The position numbers and the translations under genes were made by a program. Shown in pieces: positions 16,128 to 23,852 of a stretch of 64,000 nt of DNA; the first letter of the stretch is position 1, and every line of letters begins with the position of its first letter. The notes under the pieces are model-generated. The model saw nothing but the letters and a program-made list of their open reading frames with translations. It did not search any database and was not told the origin of the DNA. This DNA comes from JAGVSZ01 sp963747775 (lineage in GTDB: Bacteria; Pseudomonadota; Gammaproteobacteria; Burkholderiales; SG8-39), in contig CAVVGT010000018.1 of the NCBI GenBank assembly GCA_963747775.1, positions 15,355 to 79,354 of the forward strand, written 5' to 3'.

Positions 16128-17153
16128 CTAAGGCTTGGCCAACTCGTGTCGCTCGCGAGCGACATAGGCGTGGTGAACGTTACGCGGATGCACCACCTCG
16201 TAGAGCGCCCAGTCCCGGTACTCGGATATCGCCACCGTCCGCGGCGCCTCGAGCAGGCTGACCCGGGCGGCGTAGGCCTGCGCGGTACGGGCGTCGAGTG
16301 CGGCCAGGTACGCCGCGACGGCTTCCAGGCTCGAGCGGTCCCCGGCCGGCCCGTAGGCGGGGACGATTCCCCGGGCCGGGACCTGCGCGAGGTCGCGGAG
16401 CGCCCGGATCCAATCCGCCAAGACACCATCCCGCGTTTCGGGGATGCGCCCGAAGCTCGTCAACCCGCCGGCGAAGAGGAACCCCGATTCGGGGTCCCAT
16501 ACGGCGATGCTTCCCGGCGCCGCGGCGCCGCTGTAGTCGAGGAGTTCCAGGCGGCGGCCCGCGGCGACGAGCGGTTGGGAGCCCTTGAACAGCCGGTCGG
16601 GGCGGGGCACGCGTGTCCCGGCGGTGAGGTCGTCGCCCAGCTCGTTCGCGAGGTTCCGCAGGCAGAGCGCGCAGCGCTCGGCGATGAGCTTCGCCGCGGC
16701 CTCGTGCGCCACGACCTGCGCGCCGTGCTGCTGGAAGACCGTCGCGCCGAAGATTGCGTCGTCGACCGGGCGCGTGAGGACGACGAGCGTGAGCGGCTTC
16801 GCGGTCCGCGCGCGAATCGCGCCGATCATGTGCTCGGCGAAAGCAGCGGTCGAACCGCTGTCGATGACGACCACCCCCGCGGCGGCCACGATGAAGCCCT
16901 GATTGGATACGTGACCGCGGTTCGCGCGGCTCGGCTCCTCGCGCGCGCCATAGAACGCGTAGACGCCCTGGCCGAGCGCGTCGGGCTCCGGGAACGGCGC
17001 CGCGAAGCATCCGGCCGCCCAGGTGGCGAGCGCCGCGAGGAGCGTGTGCGCTGACCCGCGTGCTAGGATCGACTGCGGCTCAGACCGACTGCAACACGAA
17101 GGAGGAGCTATGTCGTCGCCCGCCTGGATTGCGCTCGTGATCGCGTTGGCCAT
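16128..17153 (-). CDS. Metallo-beta-lactamase-fold 'quinoprotein relay' protein with lost zinc ligands
   Basis: A periplasmic-type protein related to the zinc metallohydrolases that accompany PQQ alcohol dehydrogenases. The fold is recognisable: VYAFYGAREEPSRANRGHVSNQGFIV, then VVVIDSGSTAAF, and a C-terminal HPRNVHHAYVARERHEL. At the HxHxDH position it reads TRPVDDAIFGA, the GD metal Asp position reads AGGLTSF, and the GHG position reads PAYGP. All main metal ligands are missing, so it is probably not a hydrolase. The nearest in-frame start is the ATG at 17153, which overlaps the divergent gene at 17110 by 44 bases and puts the secretion-like LLAALATWAAGCFA about 50 residues in. The true start may be non-standard and nearer 17060. 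Confidence 0.75.
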   Translation of the reverse strand: MANAITSAIQAGDDIAPPSCCSRSEPQSILARGSAHTLLAALATWAAGCFAAPFPEPDALGQGVYAFYGAREEPSRANRGHVSNQGFIVAAAGVVVIDSGSTAAFAEHMIGAIRARTAKPLTLVVLTRPVDDAIFGATVFQQHGAQVVAHEAAAKLIAERCALCLRNLANELGDDLTAGTRVPRPDRLFKGSQPLVAAGRRLELLDYSGAAAPGSIAVWDPESGFLFAGGLTSFGRIPETRDGVLADWIRALRDLAQVPARGIVPAYGPAGDRSSLEAVAAYLAALDARTAQAYAARVSLLEAPRTVAISEYRDWALYEVVHPRNVHHAYVARERHELAKP

Positions 17154-17475
17154 CGTTCCCGCCGGCACTGTAGCTGCGCAGGGTAAAGGCGCCAAGGTCT
17201 ACCCCACCGTGGATCGCGTCGAGTTCGTCCTCGAGTGCATGCAGAAGAACGGTGCCAAGCAGGAGTTTCTCTACAAGTGCTCGTGCGTGATCGACGATAT
17301 TGCCGAGAAGCTCGCCTACGACGATTTCGTCGAGGCGGCCACCGCGGCGCGCTTTCAGAGTCTCGGCGGCGAGCGGGGCGGCGTGTTCCGCGATCCGCCG
17401 AAGACGCGCGAAATGGCGCAGCGCTACGTCAAGATCCAGGGCGAGGCGATGAAGCGTTGCGACGTGCCGCGTTGA
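17110..17475 (+). CDS. Small secreted protein with conserved cysteines, xox cluster
   Basis: A 121-residue protein of unknown function. The first 24 residues form a signal peptide (AWIALVIALAIVPAGTVAAQ). The mature part has four Cys: one in VLECMQKNG, two in YKCSCVIDD, and one near the C-terminus (MKRCDVPR), spaced as for two disulfides. A strong GGAGGAG at 17101-17107 sets the ATG at 17110. It lies between two minus-strand quinoprotein-relay genes and is the only plus-strand gene there. Its stop (TGA at 17473-17475) abuts the convergent SoxYZ-like stop. Location suggests a periplasmic partner of the methanol-oxidation system. Confidence 0.75.
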   Translation: MSSPAWIALVIALAIVPAGTVAAQGKGAKVYPTVDRVEFVLECMQKNGAKQEFLYKCSCVIDDIAEKLAYDDFVEAATAARFQSLGGERGGVFRDPPKTREMAQRYVKIQGEAMKRCDVPR

Positions 17476-18306
17476 TCAACCCGGACCGCGCCGGACGGCG
17501 AGCCTCGCCTCGAACCTGAGCTCCTTGGTGTCGACCGCCTCCGCCTTCAGCTCGCCGTCGCCGACGGGCACGAAATAGAAGCGGAAGTTCGGGTTCTCGC
17601 TGATCGAGAAATCGACCTCGGCGGTGAGGATCGGCTTGCCGGCGTAGGTCACCTTGATCAAGCGCACGAAGTACGCCGGGGTGTAGTGGCGCGTCAGCTG
17701 GTCCATTACCAGGCCCGAGTCGTTCGGGTGGCTGATCATCAGCTGCGCGAGGGCCGGCTGGTTGTCGCTCACGCTGCCGTCGACGGCGAGGCGCATGCGA
17801 CCGACGCGCGCGGCGGCGGCGGCAGGATCCTTGCCGGCGGGGGCCGAGCAGCCGCCCGACGCCTTGACGAAGCGGGCGTCCGCGAAGAGCGTGCCGTCGG
17901 AGAGCTCGGCCACGGCGCGCACGTGGGTGTATTCCTCGATGCGGATGCGGGTCTCGAGATCGGCGCGTCCGCTTTCCGGCGTGAGCTCGAACATCGCCGC
18001 GAGCGGCGAGGGGTTCTTGTCCACGATCAGGTAGATGCGGCGGACATAGCGCTCTGGCCGCTGGGTGAGCTTGGTGCGGATGGCGACCGGCACGACGGCC
18101 GCGTCCTCGGCGCGGACGGGCGTGACGAGCTCAATGATGCCGCGCGCGTCGCTCGCCACCGGCCGATTCTCGAACAGCGAGCGCTGGAGCTTTTTCCAGA
18201 TCGCCGTTTCGGGGTCGGGCACGTCGTTTGCCCGGGCCCCGGCGGCGAGGATCGACGCGAGGCCGGCGAGCGCGGCGCGGAGCAGAAAGCGTCTGGGGCT
18301 ATACAA
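17476..18306 (-). CDS. Quinoprotein-dehydrogenase-associated SoxYZ-like carrier protein
   Basis: A periplasmic protein fusing SoxY-like and SoxZ-like immunoglobulin-type domains, of the family regularly found beside PQQ dehydrogenases. The N-terminus is a Tat-like signal (SPRRFLLRAALAGLASILAAGARA). ASGGCSAPAG in the first half is the SoxY-type swinging-arm motif with its carrier Cys. The SoxZ-like half includes MISHPNDSG and FSISENPNFRFYFVP. The TTG at 18306 is preferred because GGAG lies 7 bases upstream; an alternative TTG at 18372 would overlap the preceding gene. What cargo it carries in methanol oxidisers is not established. Confidence 0.82.
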   Translation of the reverse strand: MYSPRRFLLRAALAGLASILAAGARANDVPDPETAIWKKLQRSLFENRPVASDARGIIELVTPVRAEDAAVVPVAIRTKLTQRPERYVRRIYLIVDKNPSPLAAMFELTPESGRADLETRIRIEEYTHVRAVAELSDGTLFADARFVKASGGCSAPAGKDPAAAAARVGRMRLAVDGSVSDNQPALAQLMISHPNDSGLVMDQLTRHYTPAYFVRLIKVTYAGKPILTAEVDFSISENPNFRFYFVPVGDGELKAEAVDTKELRFEARLAVRRGPG

Positions 18307-18346
18307 CGGGAGTCTCCAAGAGCCCTGGCCGAAGGTCAGGCCAACA

Positions 18347-19270
18347 TTACTCTTCCCATTCGAGTTCGGCAAAGGCCGCGGTGACGTTGCGTCGGTGGAA
18401 GGCGTCGAACAGCAGCCACTTGTCGCGCCCGCTTCCGCCGATGGTCTCGACCGCCTCCTGGAGCGTCTTCCGGGCGCGCAGCGCTGCCCGGGTCTCGCTC
18501 AGCAGCGCGTGTAGATAGCTTTCCTGCGCGGCAGTCGCGCCGGGCCAGTCGCTGGTGACGTTGCCGTGGCCCGGCACCACGCGCCTGGCGGTGAAGCGCT
18601 TCAGGTCGGCGAGCACCTGCAGCCACCCCCGCAAGCTCCCGTCGACCACGGGAATGCGCTCGATGAACAGCAGATCCGATAACCACAGCGTTCCAGTCCG
18701 CTCGTCGAATACCGTCAGATCGTGGTCGGTATGTGCCGTCGGCCAAGCGCGAAGCTCGAGCGCCCGGTCACCGAGGTCGAGGGTCGCGCTCCCTGTCACG
18801 GCGCGCGTCGGCGGGATGATCTCGGCGTCGGCCGCATCCGGGCCGAGGGCGCGCTTCGCTGCGGCGAGATAGACCCGGCCGCGGGCAGCCATGGCCGCGG
18901 CGAGCTTCGCATGCCCCACGAACTCCGGGCGATCCGCTGCGAACGCGGCGTTGCCGAGGATGTGGTCGGGATGAACGTGGGTATTCACGACGTAGCAGAC
19001 CGGAAGTGGGGTGACCTTGCGGATGGCTGCCCGCAGCGAGCGCCCGACCTCCGGGCTGCCGCCGGTGTCGATTACCGCCACGCAGCGGCTGCCGACGATG
19101 AAGCCGATGTTTGCGATCGCACCCTGGTTCGAGGGCGACGCTTCGGCCTGCGCGCCGGCATGCACGAGGATGCCGGCAGCGATTTCCGCTACTGGTAGCG
19201 CGTCGCCGGCAGCCGCTGTGCCGCTGGCGACTATGGCGGCGCAGCAAAAGCGCGCGCCGAAGGCCCTCAA
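18347..19270 (-). CDS. Quinoprotein relay system zinc metallohydrolase, intact active site
   Basis: A 307-residue secreted metallo-beta-lactamase-fold hydrolase of the PQQ-dehydrogenase-associated type. The signal region is FGARFCCAAIVASGTAAA. The zinc ligands are intact: THVHPDH at 97-103, the AHTDHD region, the metal Asp in LWLSDLLF, and VVPGHGN. In all of these it contrasts with its degenerate neighbour at 16.1-17.2 kb. A TTG at 19270 overlaps the stop of the upstream pterin dehydratase gene (TTGA), which supports both the start and co-transcription. The substrate is unknown. It ends 40 bases before the SoxYZ-like start. Confidence 0.85.
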   Translation of the reverse strand: MRAFGARFCCAAIVASGTAAAGDALPVAEIAAGILVHAGAQAEASPSNQGAIANIGFIVGSRCVAVIDTGGSPEVGRSLRAAIRKVTPLPVCYVVNTHVHPDHILGNAAFAADRPEFVGHAKLAAAMAARGRVYLAAAKRALGPDAADAEIIPPTRAVTGSATLDLGDRALELRAWPTAHTDHDLTVFDERTGTLWLSDLLFIERIPVVDGSLRGWLQVLADLKRFTARRVVPGHGNVTSDWPGATAAQESYLHALLSETRAALRARKTLQEAVETIGGSGRDKWLLFDAFHRRNVTAAFAELEWEE

Positions 19271-19647
19271 GCGTCGTACTTGATGTAGCGGAACCGCTGA
19301 TCGTCGTTCGGTGTGCCGGTGAGCGCACCGCCATCCTTGGCCGGCTGCCACTGGACGACCGTCTCGATCTTCTTTGCGAGCTCGAAGTCGCGGTCCGTGA
19401 TGCCCTTGGCGTCGTGGCTCTGCAGCTTCACGATGACGAACGCGTACGACACCGTGAGGTCGGGGTGATGCCACGCCGCCTCGGCGAGATGGCCGACCGT
19501 GTTCACCACCATCAGCGTGCCTTTCCACCCTTCGGTGCGGTACTTGCGGCGGATCCAGCCCTCTTCGAAGTACCAGTGGGGCAGCTCGCTCTGGAGGCGC
19601 TCCTTGATCTCGGGCTCGGAGTAGGTCCTGTCCTTCGCGCGCTCCAT
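19267..19647 (-). CDS. Pterin-4a-carbinolamine dehydratase family protein
   Basis: A 126-residue protein of the 4a-hydroxytetrahydrobiopterin dehydratase family. The active-site motif AEAAWHHPDLTVSYAFV is clear, preceded by IRRKYRTEGWKGTLMVVN. No phenylalanine hydroxylase is nearby. Family members recur in XoxF and H4MPT clusters, so here it may act on a pterin of C1 metabolism or as a protein partner. It is divergent from xoxF across a 287-base promoter region and is the first gene of the minus-strand run leading to the metallohydrolase and SoxYZ-like genes. Confidence 0.88.
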   Translation of the reverse strand: MERAKDRTYSEPEIKERLQSELPHWYFEEGWIRRKYRTEGWKGTLMVVNTVGHLAEAAWHHPDLTVSYAFVIVKLQSHDAKGITDRDFELAKKIETVVQWQPAKDGGALTGTPNDDQRFRYIKYDA

Positions 19648-19743
19648 GATTCCCGCTCCTGTATGCCTCGGATCAGTCTAGCACTCCCGCCGGCGCCGGG
19701 CGCACGCTCGAGCGACTCCCACTTTTGACACAATCCCGCGCGC

Positions 19744-19766
19744 GACTGTTCGCTTTTGGAACAGTC
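19744..19766. promoter_or_regulatory. Perfect inverted repeat upstream of xoxF, candidate activator site
   Basis: GACTGTTC (19744-19751) and GAACAGTC (19759-19766) are perfect 8-bp arms around 7 bases. It lies about 170 bases before the xoxF start and 97 bases before the divergent dehydratase start. Fis-type activators bind such dyads, so the AcoR-like regulator at 14-16 kb is the obvious candidate (inference). Two possible promoters follow: a weak sigma70-like TATAGA at 19820-19825, and a partial sigma54 match with GG at 19854-19855 and GC at 19866-19867. The rest of 19648-19934 shows no gene. Confidence 0.55.
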
Positions 19767-19934
19767 AGCAAGCGCCTGTTTCATCCGACGAAAAGTCCGC
19801 TGGCGGCAGAAGCATCTGATATAGAGTGGTCGACAAGACACGCGCATGCAAGAGGCACGCACGGCGCGCGGTGTACCGTGCGAAGTGTCGGTGTGCGATC
19901 CGCAAATAGCTACGCAAATATTAGGAGGCACCAG

Positions 19935-21749
19935 ATGGCAGCAAGAAGCACGTCCACTTGGGGCGTTCTGCTCGGCCTGGTCGTTCTGCCCGGCGCCGCG
20001 CTCGCCAATCAGGATGTCATCAAGCTCACCCAGGACTCGAAGAACTGGGCGATGCAGGCGGGCAACATGCAGAACCACCGCTACAGCCAGCTCAAGCAGA
20101 TCACCAAGGACAACGTCAAGAATCTCCGCGTCGCGTGGCAGTTCTCGACCGGCGTCCTGCGCGGCCACGAAGGCGGCCCGCTGGTGATCGGCGACATGCT
20201 GTATGTCCACAGCCCGTTCCCGAACAAGGTCTTCGCGATCGGCCTCGCGGATCAGGAGATCAAGTGGAAGTACGAGCCGAAGCAGGATCCGACGGTGATC
20301 CCGGTGATGTGCTGCGACACCGTCAACCGCGGCCTCGCGTACGCCGAGGGCAAGATCTTCCTCCAGCAGGCGGACACGACTCTCGTGGCCCTCGACGCCA
20401 AGACCGGCAAGGAGGTGTGGAAGGTCAAGCACGGCGATCCCAAAAAGGGCGAAACGAACACCAACGCCCCGCATGTGTTCAAGGACAAGGTGATCACCGG
20501 CATCTCGGGCGGCGAGTTCGGCGTGCGCGGGTACGTGGTGGCTCTCGACATCAACAGCGGCAAGCAGGTCTGGAAGGCCTTCAGCACCGGACCCGACGCC
20601 GAGATGCTCATGGATCCGGAGAAGACGATGACCTGGACCGACGGCAAGATGGCGCCGGTCGGCAAGGATTCGTCGCTCAAGACCTGGCAGGGCGACCAGT
20701 GGAAGATCGGCGGCGGTACCACCTGGGGCTGGTACAGCTACGACCCGAAGCTCAACCTGATGTACTACGGGACCGGCAACCCCAGCACCTGGAACCCGGT
20801 GCAGCGGCCCGGCGACAACAAGTGGTCGATGACGCTCTTCGCGCGCGATGTCGACACCGGCCAGGCGCGGTGGGCGTACCAGATGACGCCGCACGACGAA
20901 TGGGACTACGACGGCGTGAACGAGGTGATCCTCGCCGACGGCATCAACGTGAAGGGCAAGCCGCGCAACGTCGTGGTGCACTTCGACCGCAACGGCTTCG
21001 GCTACACGCTCGATCGGAGCACCGGCGAGCTGCTCGTCGCCGAGAAGTTCGATCCGACGGTGAACTGGGCGACGCACGTCGACATGAAGACCGGCCGGCC
21101 GCAGGTCGTGAAGCAGTTCAGCACGCAGGCGCAAGGCGCGGACGTGAACACCAAAGGGGTCTGCCCCGCGGCGCTCGGCACGAAAGACCAGCAACCGGCT
21201 GCGTACAACCCGGCGAACAAGATGTTCTACGTGCCGACGAACCACGTGTGCATGGACTACGAGCCGTTCAAGGTCGAGTACACGGCGGGCCAGCCGTACG
21301 TCGGCGCGACGCTCTCGATGTTCCCGGCGCCGAAGAGCCACGGCGGCATGGGGAACTTCATCATGTGGGACGCGGGCACCGGCAAGATCGTGAAGTCCAA
21401 GCCCGAGAAGTTTTCGGTGTGGAGCGGCGCGCTCGTCACCGCCGGCGGCGTCGCCTGCTACGGGACGCTCGAGGGCTACGTGAAGTGCGTCGATGCGAAC
21501 GACATCACCAAGGAGCTGTACAAGTTCAAGACGCCGTCCGGCATCATCGGCAACCTGCATACCTGGGAGCACAAGGGCAAGCAGTACATCGGCGTGCTCT
21601 CCGGGATCGGCGGGTGGGCCGGCATCGGCCTTGCCGCGGGCCTCGATCCCGAGAAGGGAACCGAGGGGCTCGGCGCGGTAGGCGGCTACAAGGAGTTGTC
21701 GAAGTACACCGACCTCGGTGGCGTGCTGACCGTGTTTTCCTTGCCGTAA
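19935..21749 (+). CDS. xoxF: Lanthanide-dependent methanol dehydrogenase XoxF
   Basis: XoxF is a periplasmic PQQ enzyme that oxidises methanol (and often formaldehyde) and passes electrons to XoxG. The 604-residue product has a signal peptide ending near ALANQ, eight-blade propeller repeats, and the vicinal disulfide Cys126-Cys127 over PQQ. Metal ligands are visible as Glu194 (GGEFG), Asn282 (TGNPSTW) and the catalytic Asp324 in DEWDYDG. Asp326, two residues further, is the extra carboxylate that marks lanthanide enzymes; the calcium-type MxaF has Ala there. TTAGGAGG at 19921-19928 sets the ATG. A strong hairpin separates it from xoxG. Confidence 0.98.
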   Translation: MAARSTSTWGVLLGLVVLPGAALANQDVIKLTQDSKNWAMQAGNMQNHRYSQLKQITKDNVKNLRVAWQFSTGVLRGHEGGPLVIGDMLYVHSPFPNKVFAIGLADQEIKWKYEPKQDPTVIPVMCCDTVNRGLAYAEGKIFLQQADTTLVALDAKTGKEVWKVKHGDPKKGETNTNAPHVFKDKVITGISGGEFGVRGYVVALDINSGKQVWKAFSTGPDAEMLMDPEKTMTWTDGKMAPVGKDSSLKTWQGDQWKIGGGTTWGWYSYDPKLNLMYYGTGNPSTWNPVQRPGDNKWSMTLFARDVDTGQARWAYQMTPHDEWDYDGVNEVILADGINVKGKPRNVVVHFDRNGFGYTLDRSTGELLVAEKFDPTVNWATHVDMKTGRPQVVKQFSTQAQGADVNTKGVCPAALGTKDQQPAAYNPANKMFYVPTNHVCMDYEPFKVEYTAGQPYVGATLSMFPAPKSHGGMGNFIMWDAGTGKIVKSKPEKFSVWSGALVTAGGVACYGTLEGYVKCVDANDITKELYKFKTPSGIIGNLHTWEHKGKQYIGVLSGIGGWAGIGLAAGLDPEKGTEGLGAVGGYKELSKYTDLGGVLTVFSLP

Positions 21750-21772
21750 ACCGAATCCGGGCTCAAGCATTG

Positions 21773-21807
21773 AAAGGCTGGCACCCTTCGGGGGTGCCAG
21801 CCTTTTT
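21773..21807 (+). terminator. Rho-independent-type hairpin between xoxF and xoxG
   Basis: Arms aaaggctggcaccc (21773-21786) and gggtgccagccttt (21792-21805) pair perfectly around 5 bases, and the right arm runs into a run of five T. It lies 23 bases after the xoxF stop and 22 before the xoxG start. A partial terminator here would give more xoxF than xoxG mRNA from one promoter, or it could protect the xoxF 3' end. No separate xoxG promoter is obvious. Confidence 0.8.
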
Positions 21808-21829
21808 GATCTCTGAAGGACTACCGAGC

Positions 21830-22228
21830 ATGAAGAGAATGCAACTCGCCGCCGGGATGGCATTTGCGCTCGCTTTGCTGGCGCTGAACGCCGCAGTCGC
21901 GGCCGATCCGACGCCCTACAAGGTCGCCGACGGGAGCAAGGTCGACAAGGTCACGCTCGAAGGCTGGCGCACGTGGCGCGCCCTCGCCTGCGAGCGCTGT
22001 CACGGGGCGCGGCAGGAAGGCATGGTCGGACCGTCGCTGATCGACAGCCTGAAGCGGCTCTCGAAGGAAGAGTTCAAGCAATCGATCCTGAAAGGGCGGC
22101 CCGAAAAGGGCATGCCAAACTTCGACGGCAGCAAGATGGTCACCGAGAACATCGATGGGCTCTATGCGTACCTGAAAGGTCGCTCCGACGGGGCCATCCA
22201 GCCCGGTCGCCTGGAAGAGCTGAAGTGA
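21830..22228 (+). CDS. xoxG: XoxG-like c-type cytochrome, electron acceptor of XoxF
   Basis: A 132-residue periplasmic cytochrome c that would take electrons from XoxF. A signal peptide occupies the first 24 residues. The haem motif is CERCH (residues 54-58), and Met in GRPEKGMPNF is the likely sixth ligand. GAAGGA lies 9 bases before the ATG. It is shorter than many XoxG proteins but has the usual place, between xoxF and xoxJ, and its stop overlaps the xoxJ start (GTGA). The assignment relies on this order as well as on the haem site. Confidence 0.88.
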   Translation: MKRMQLAAGMAFALALLALNAAVAADPTPYKVADGSKVDKVTLEGWRTWRALACERCHGARQEGMVGPSLIDSLKRLSKEEFKQSILKGRPEKGMPNFDGSKMVTENIDGLYAYLKGRSDGAIQPGRLEELK

Positions 22229-23136
22229 ATCTCGCTTCCCGCGCGCTCGCCATCGCGTCGGCGCTGTTGTTGCCGATCGCCGCACCGGCCCAGCAAGGCC
22301 CGTCCCCGGTGGGCGAAGACCGCGTGCTCCGCGTCTGCGAGGACCCGAACAACCTGCCGTTCTCGAACCGCGCCGGGGAAGGCTTCGAGAACAAGATCGC
22401 CGAGCTCCTGGCGCGCGATCTGGGATGGACGCTCGAGTACACGTGGTTTCCGCAGCGCATGGGCTTCATCCGCAACACGCTGCGCGGGCGCGACCCGGAC
22501 TCCAACCGCTTCAAGTGCGACCTCGTCATGGGCGTACCCGCGGGGTTCGATCTCGCTTCGACCACGAAGCCCTATTACCGCTCGACCTATGCACTGGTAT
22601 ACGTGAAGGGCAAAGGGCTGGACAGCGTGACGGCTCCGGAGGATTTGCTCCGCCTCGAGCCAGCCAAGCTGAAATCGCTCAAGCTCGGCGTGGTCGGCCA
22701 GACGCCGCCGACCGACTGGCTGCTCAAGCATCGACTGTTCGATCAGGTTGTTCCCTATCAGCGCCAGTCCGGGGATCCGGCGCGCTATCCGGGCGAGATC
22801 GTCGAGAAGGACCTGGTGGCCGGCACGATCGACGTCGCATTCGTGTGGGGGCCGATCGCCGGCTACTTCGCCCAGCGCGCGCAGCCCGCCGCGCTGGCCG
22901 TGGTGCCGTTCAAGCCGGACCCGGAGATCCAGTTCGATTTTCGCATCGCCATGGGCGTGCGCTTCGGCGAACGCGAGTGGAAGGAGCGGATCGAGCGGCT
23001 GGTCGACGCCAACCGCCCCCGGATCCAGGCGATCCTCGCTGCCTACGGCGTGCCGCAGCTGGATGATCAGGGCCGGGTCATGGCCGTCCCGAACGATCCG
23101 TCACCGACCCGCGGCGGTGCGGGGCCCGCGAAGTAG
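22225..23136 (+). CDS. xoxJ: XoxJ, quinoprotein-dehydrogenase-associated periplasmic binding protein
   Basis: XoxJ/MxaJ proteins resemble solute-binding proteins but are thought to help activate or mature the dehydrogenase. The 303-residue product begins with a signal peptide (ALAIASALLLPIAAPAQ) and has LRVCEDPNNLPFSNRAGEGFENKIAELLA, the family's hallmark opening. Further family blocks are FKCDLVMGVPAGFD and DVAFVWGPIAGYFAQ. The GTG at 22225 overlaps the xoxG stop by 4 bases. No transporter permease lies nearby, which fits a non-transport role. Confidence 0.92.
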   Translation: MNLASRALAIASALLLPIAAPAQQGPSPVGEDRVLRVCEDPNNLPFSNRAGEGFENKIAELLARDLGWTLEYTWFPQRMGFIRNTLRGRDPDSNRFKCDLVMGVPAGFDLASTTKPYYRSTYALVYVKGKGLDSVTAPEDLLRLEPAKLKSLKLGVVGQTPPTDWLLKHRLFDQVVPYQRQSGDPARYPGEIVEKDLVAGTIDVAFVWGPIAGYFAQRAQPAALAVVPFKPDPEIQFDFRIAMGVRFGEREWKERIERLVDANRPRIQAILAAYGVPQLDDQGRVMAVPNDPSPTRGGAGPAK

Positions 23137-23141
23137 GCCGC

Positions 23142-23819
23142 ATGCCTCACCGCGCGCGCTCGCTCGCCCGGAGCGTGCTCCTTGTCGCCGGGCTAGCGAG
23201 CTCGGGTTTGAGCGCGCAAGACTCGATCTCCGCCGCGGAGACGCTGCTCTTCCAGACCGATCACCTCAAGAACGTCGCGCCGGCGGCGACGCTTTTCTAT
23301 GAGTTCCGAAAGACCGGTTCGGGAGAAGCCGGTTTCCGCGATACCGTCGAGCTCCGGGTTCGCGCCGCCGACGGAGGGAAGCGCGTTTCGGTGGCGTTCT
23401 TCACGAACGCGCGGAAGATCGACTTCCCCGAGGTGACGCGACCGGAGGGCAACCCGCTGCTGCTGTACTTCCTCGAGCGCGACATCCGCGAGATGCAACG
23501 TCTCACGGGCGGCAAGCCCGGCTATTTCCGCAAGGCGATCCGCCTGGCGCTGGCGCACCCCGCAAGAGTCGCGCAGACGCAGGTCTCGCACGGCGGCAAG
23601 GTCCTCTCTGCAAGCGAGATCACGATCGCGCCGTATCTCGACGATCCTCTCAAGGACCGCATCGGCAGGTACGCGGGCAAGACCTACGTCTTCACTCTGA
23701 GCGCCGAGATCCCCGGCGGGATCTACAGCCTGCGCACGACCGTTCCGTCCCCGGCGGGCGGTGCGAAGGAGGCGCCGCTCATCGAAGAGCGCCTGCGTTT
23801 CGTGCGCATCACACGCTGA
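23142..23819 (+). CDS. Secreted protein of unknown function at the end of the xox operon
   Basis: A 225-residue protein I do not recognise. The first 25 residues are a signal peptide (SLARSVLLVAGLASSGLSAQ). The mature part is predicted mainly beta, with TLFYEFRKTGSGEAGFRDTVEL and a GYFRKAIRLALAHP segment. It contains no Cys and no obvious catalytic motif. It starts 5 bases after xoxJ and is followed by folP, so it is very probably co-transcribed with xoxF-G-J. Its position suggests a periplasmic accessory protein for methanol oxidation. Confidence 0.78.
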   Translation: MPHRARSLARSVLLVAGLASSGLSAQDSISAAETLLFQTDHLKNVAPAATLFYEFRKTGSGEAGFRDTVELRVRAADGGKRVSVAFFTNARKIDFPEVTRPEGNPLLLYFLERDIREMQRLTGGKPGYFRKAIRLALAHPARVAQTQVSHGGKVLSASEITIAPYLDDPLKDRIGRYAGKTYVFTLSAEIPGGIYSLRTTVPSPAGGAKEAPLIEERLRFVRITR

Positions 23820-23852
23820 GCCGATGTGTATCAGGATCCGGTCCGTTTCTCG

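Noticed and set aside
19853..19868. A sigma54 promoter for xoxF
   Set aside because: The GG and GC elements have correct spacing, but the TT before GC and the leading T are missing, and the nearby activator lacks GAFTGA. It is mentioned only as an alternative.
19512..21863. A 783-codon open frame on the minus strand opposite xoxF
   Set aside because: It is a shadow of the xoxF coding sequence in a GC-rich genome. It shows no protein motifs, and the plus strand encodes an unambiguous methanol dehydrogenase.
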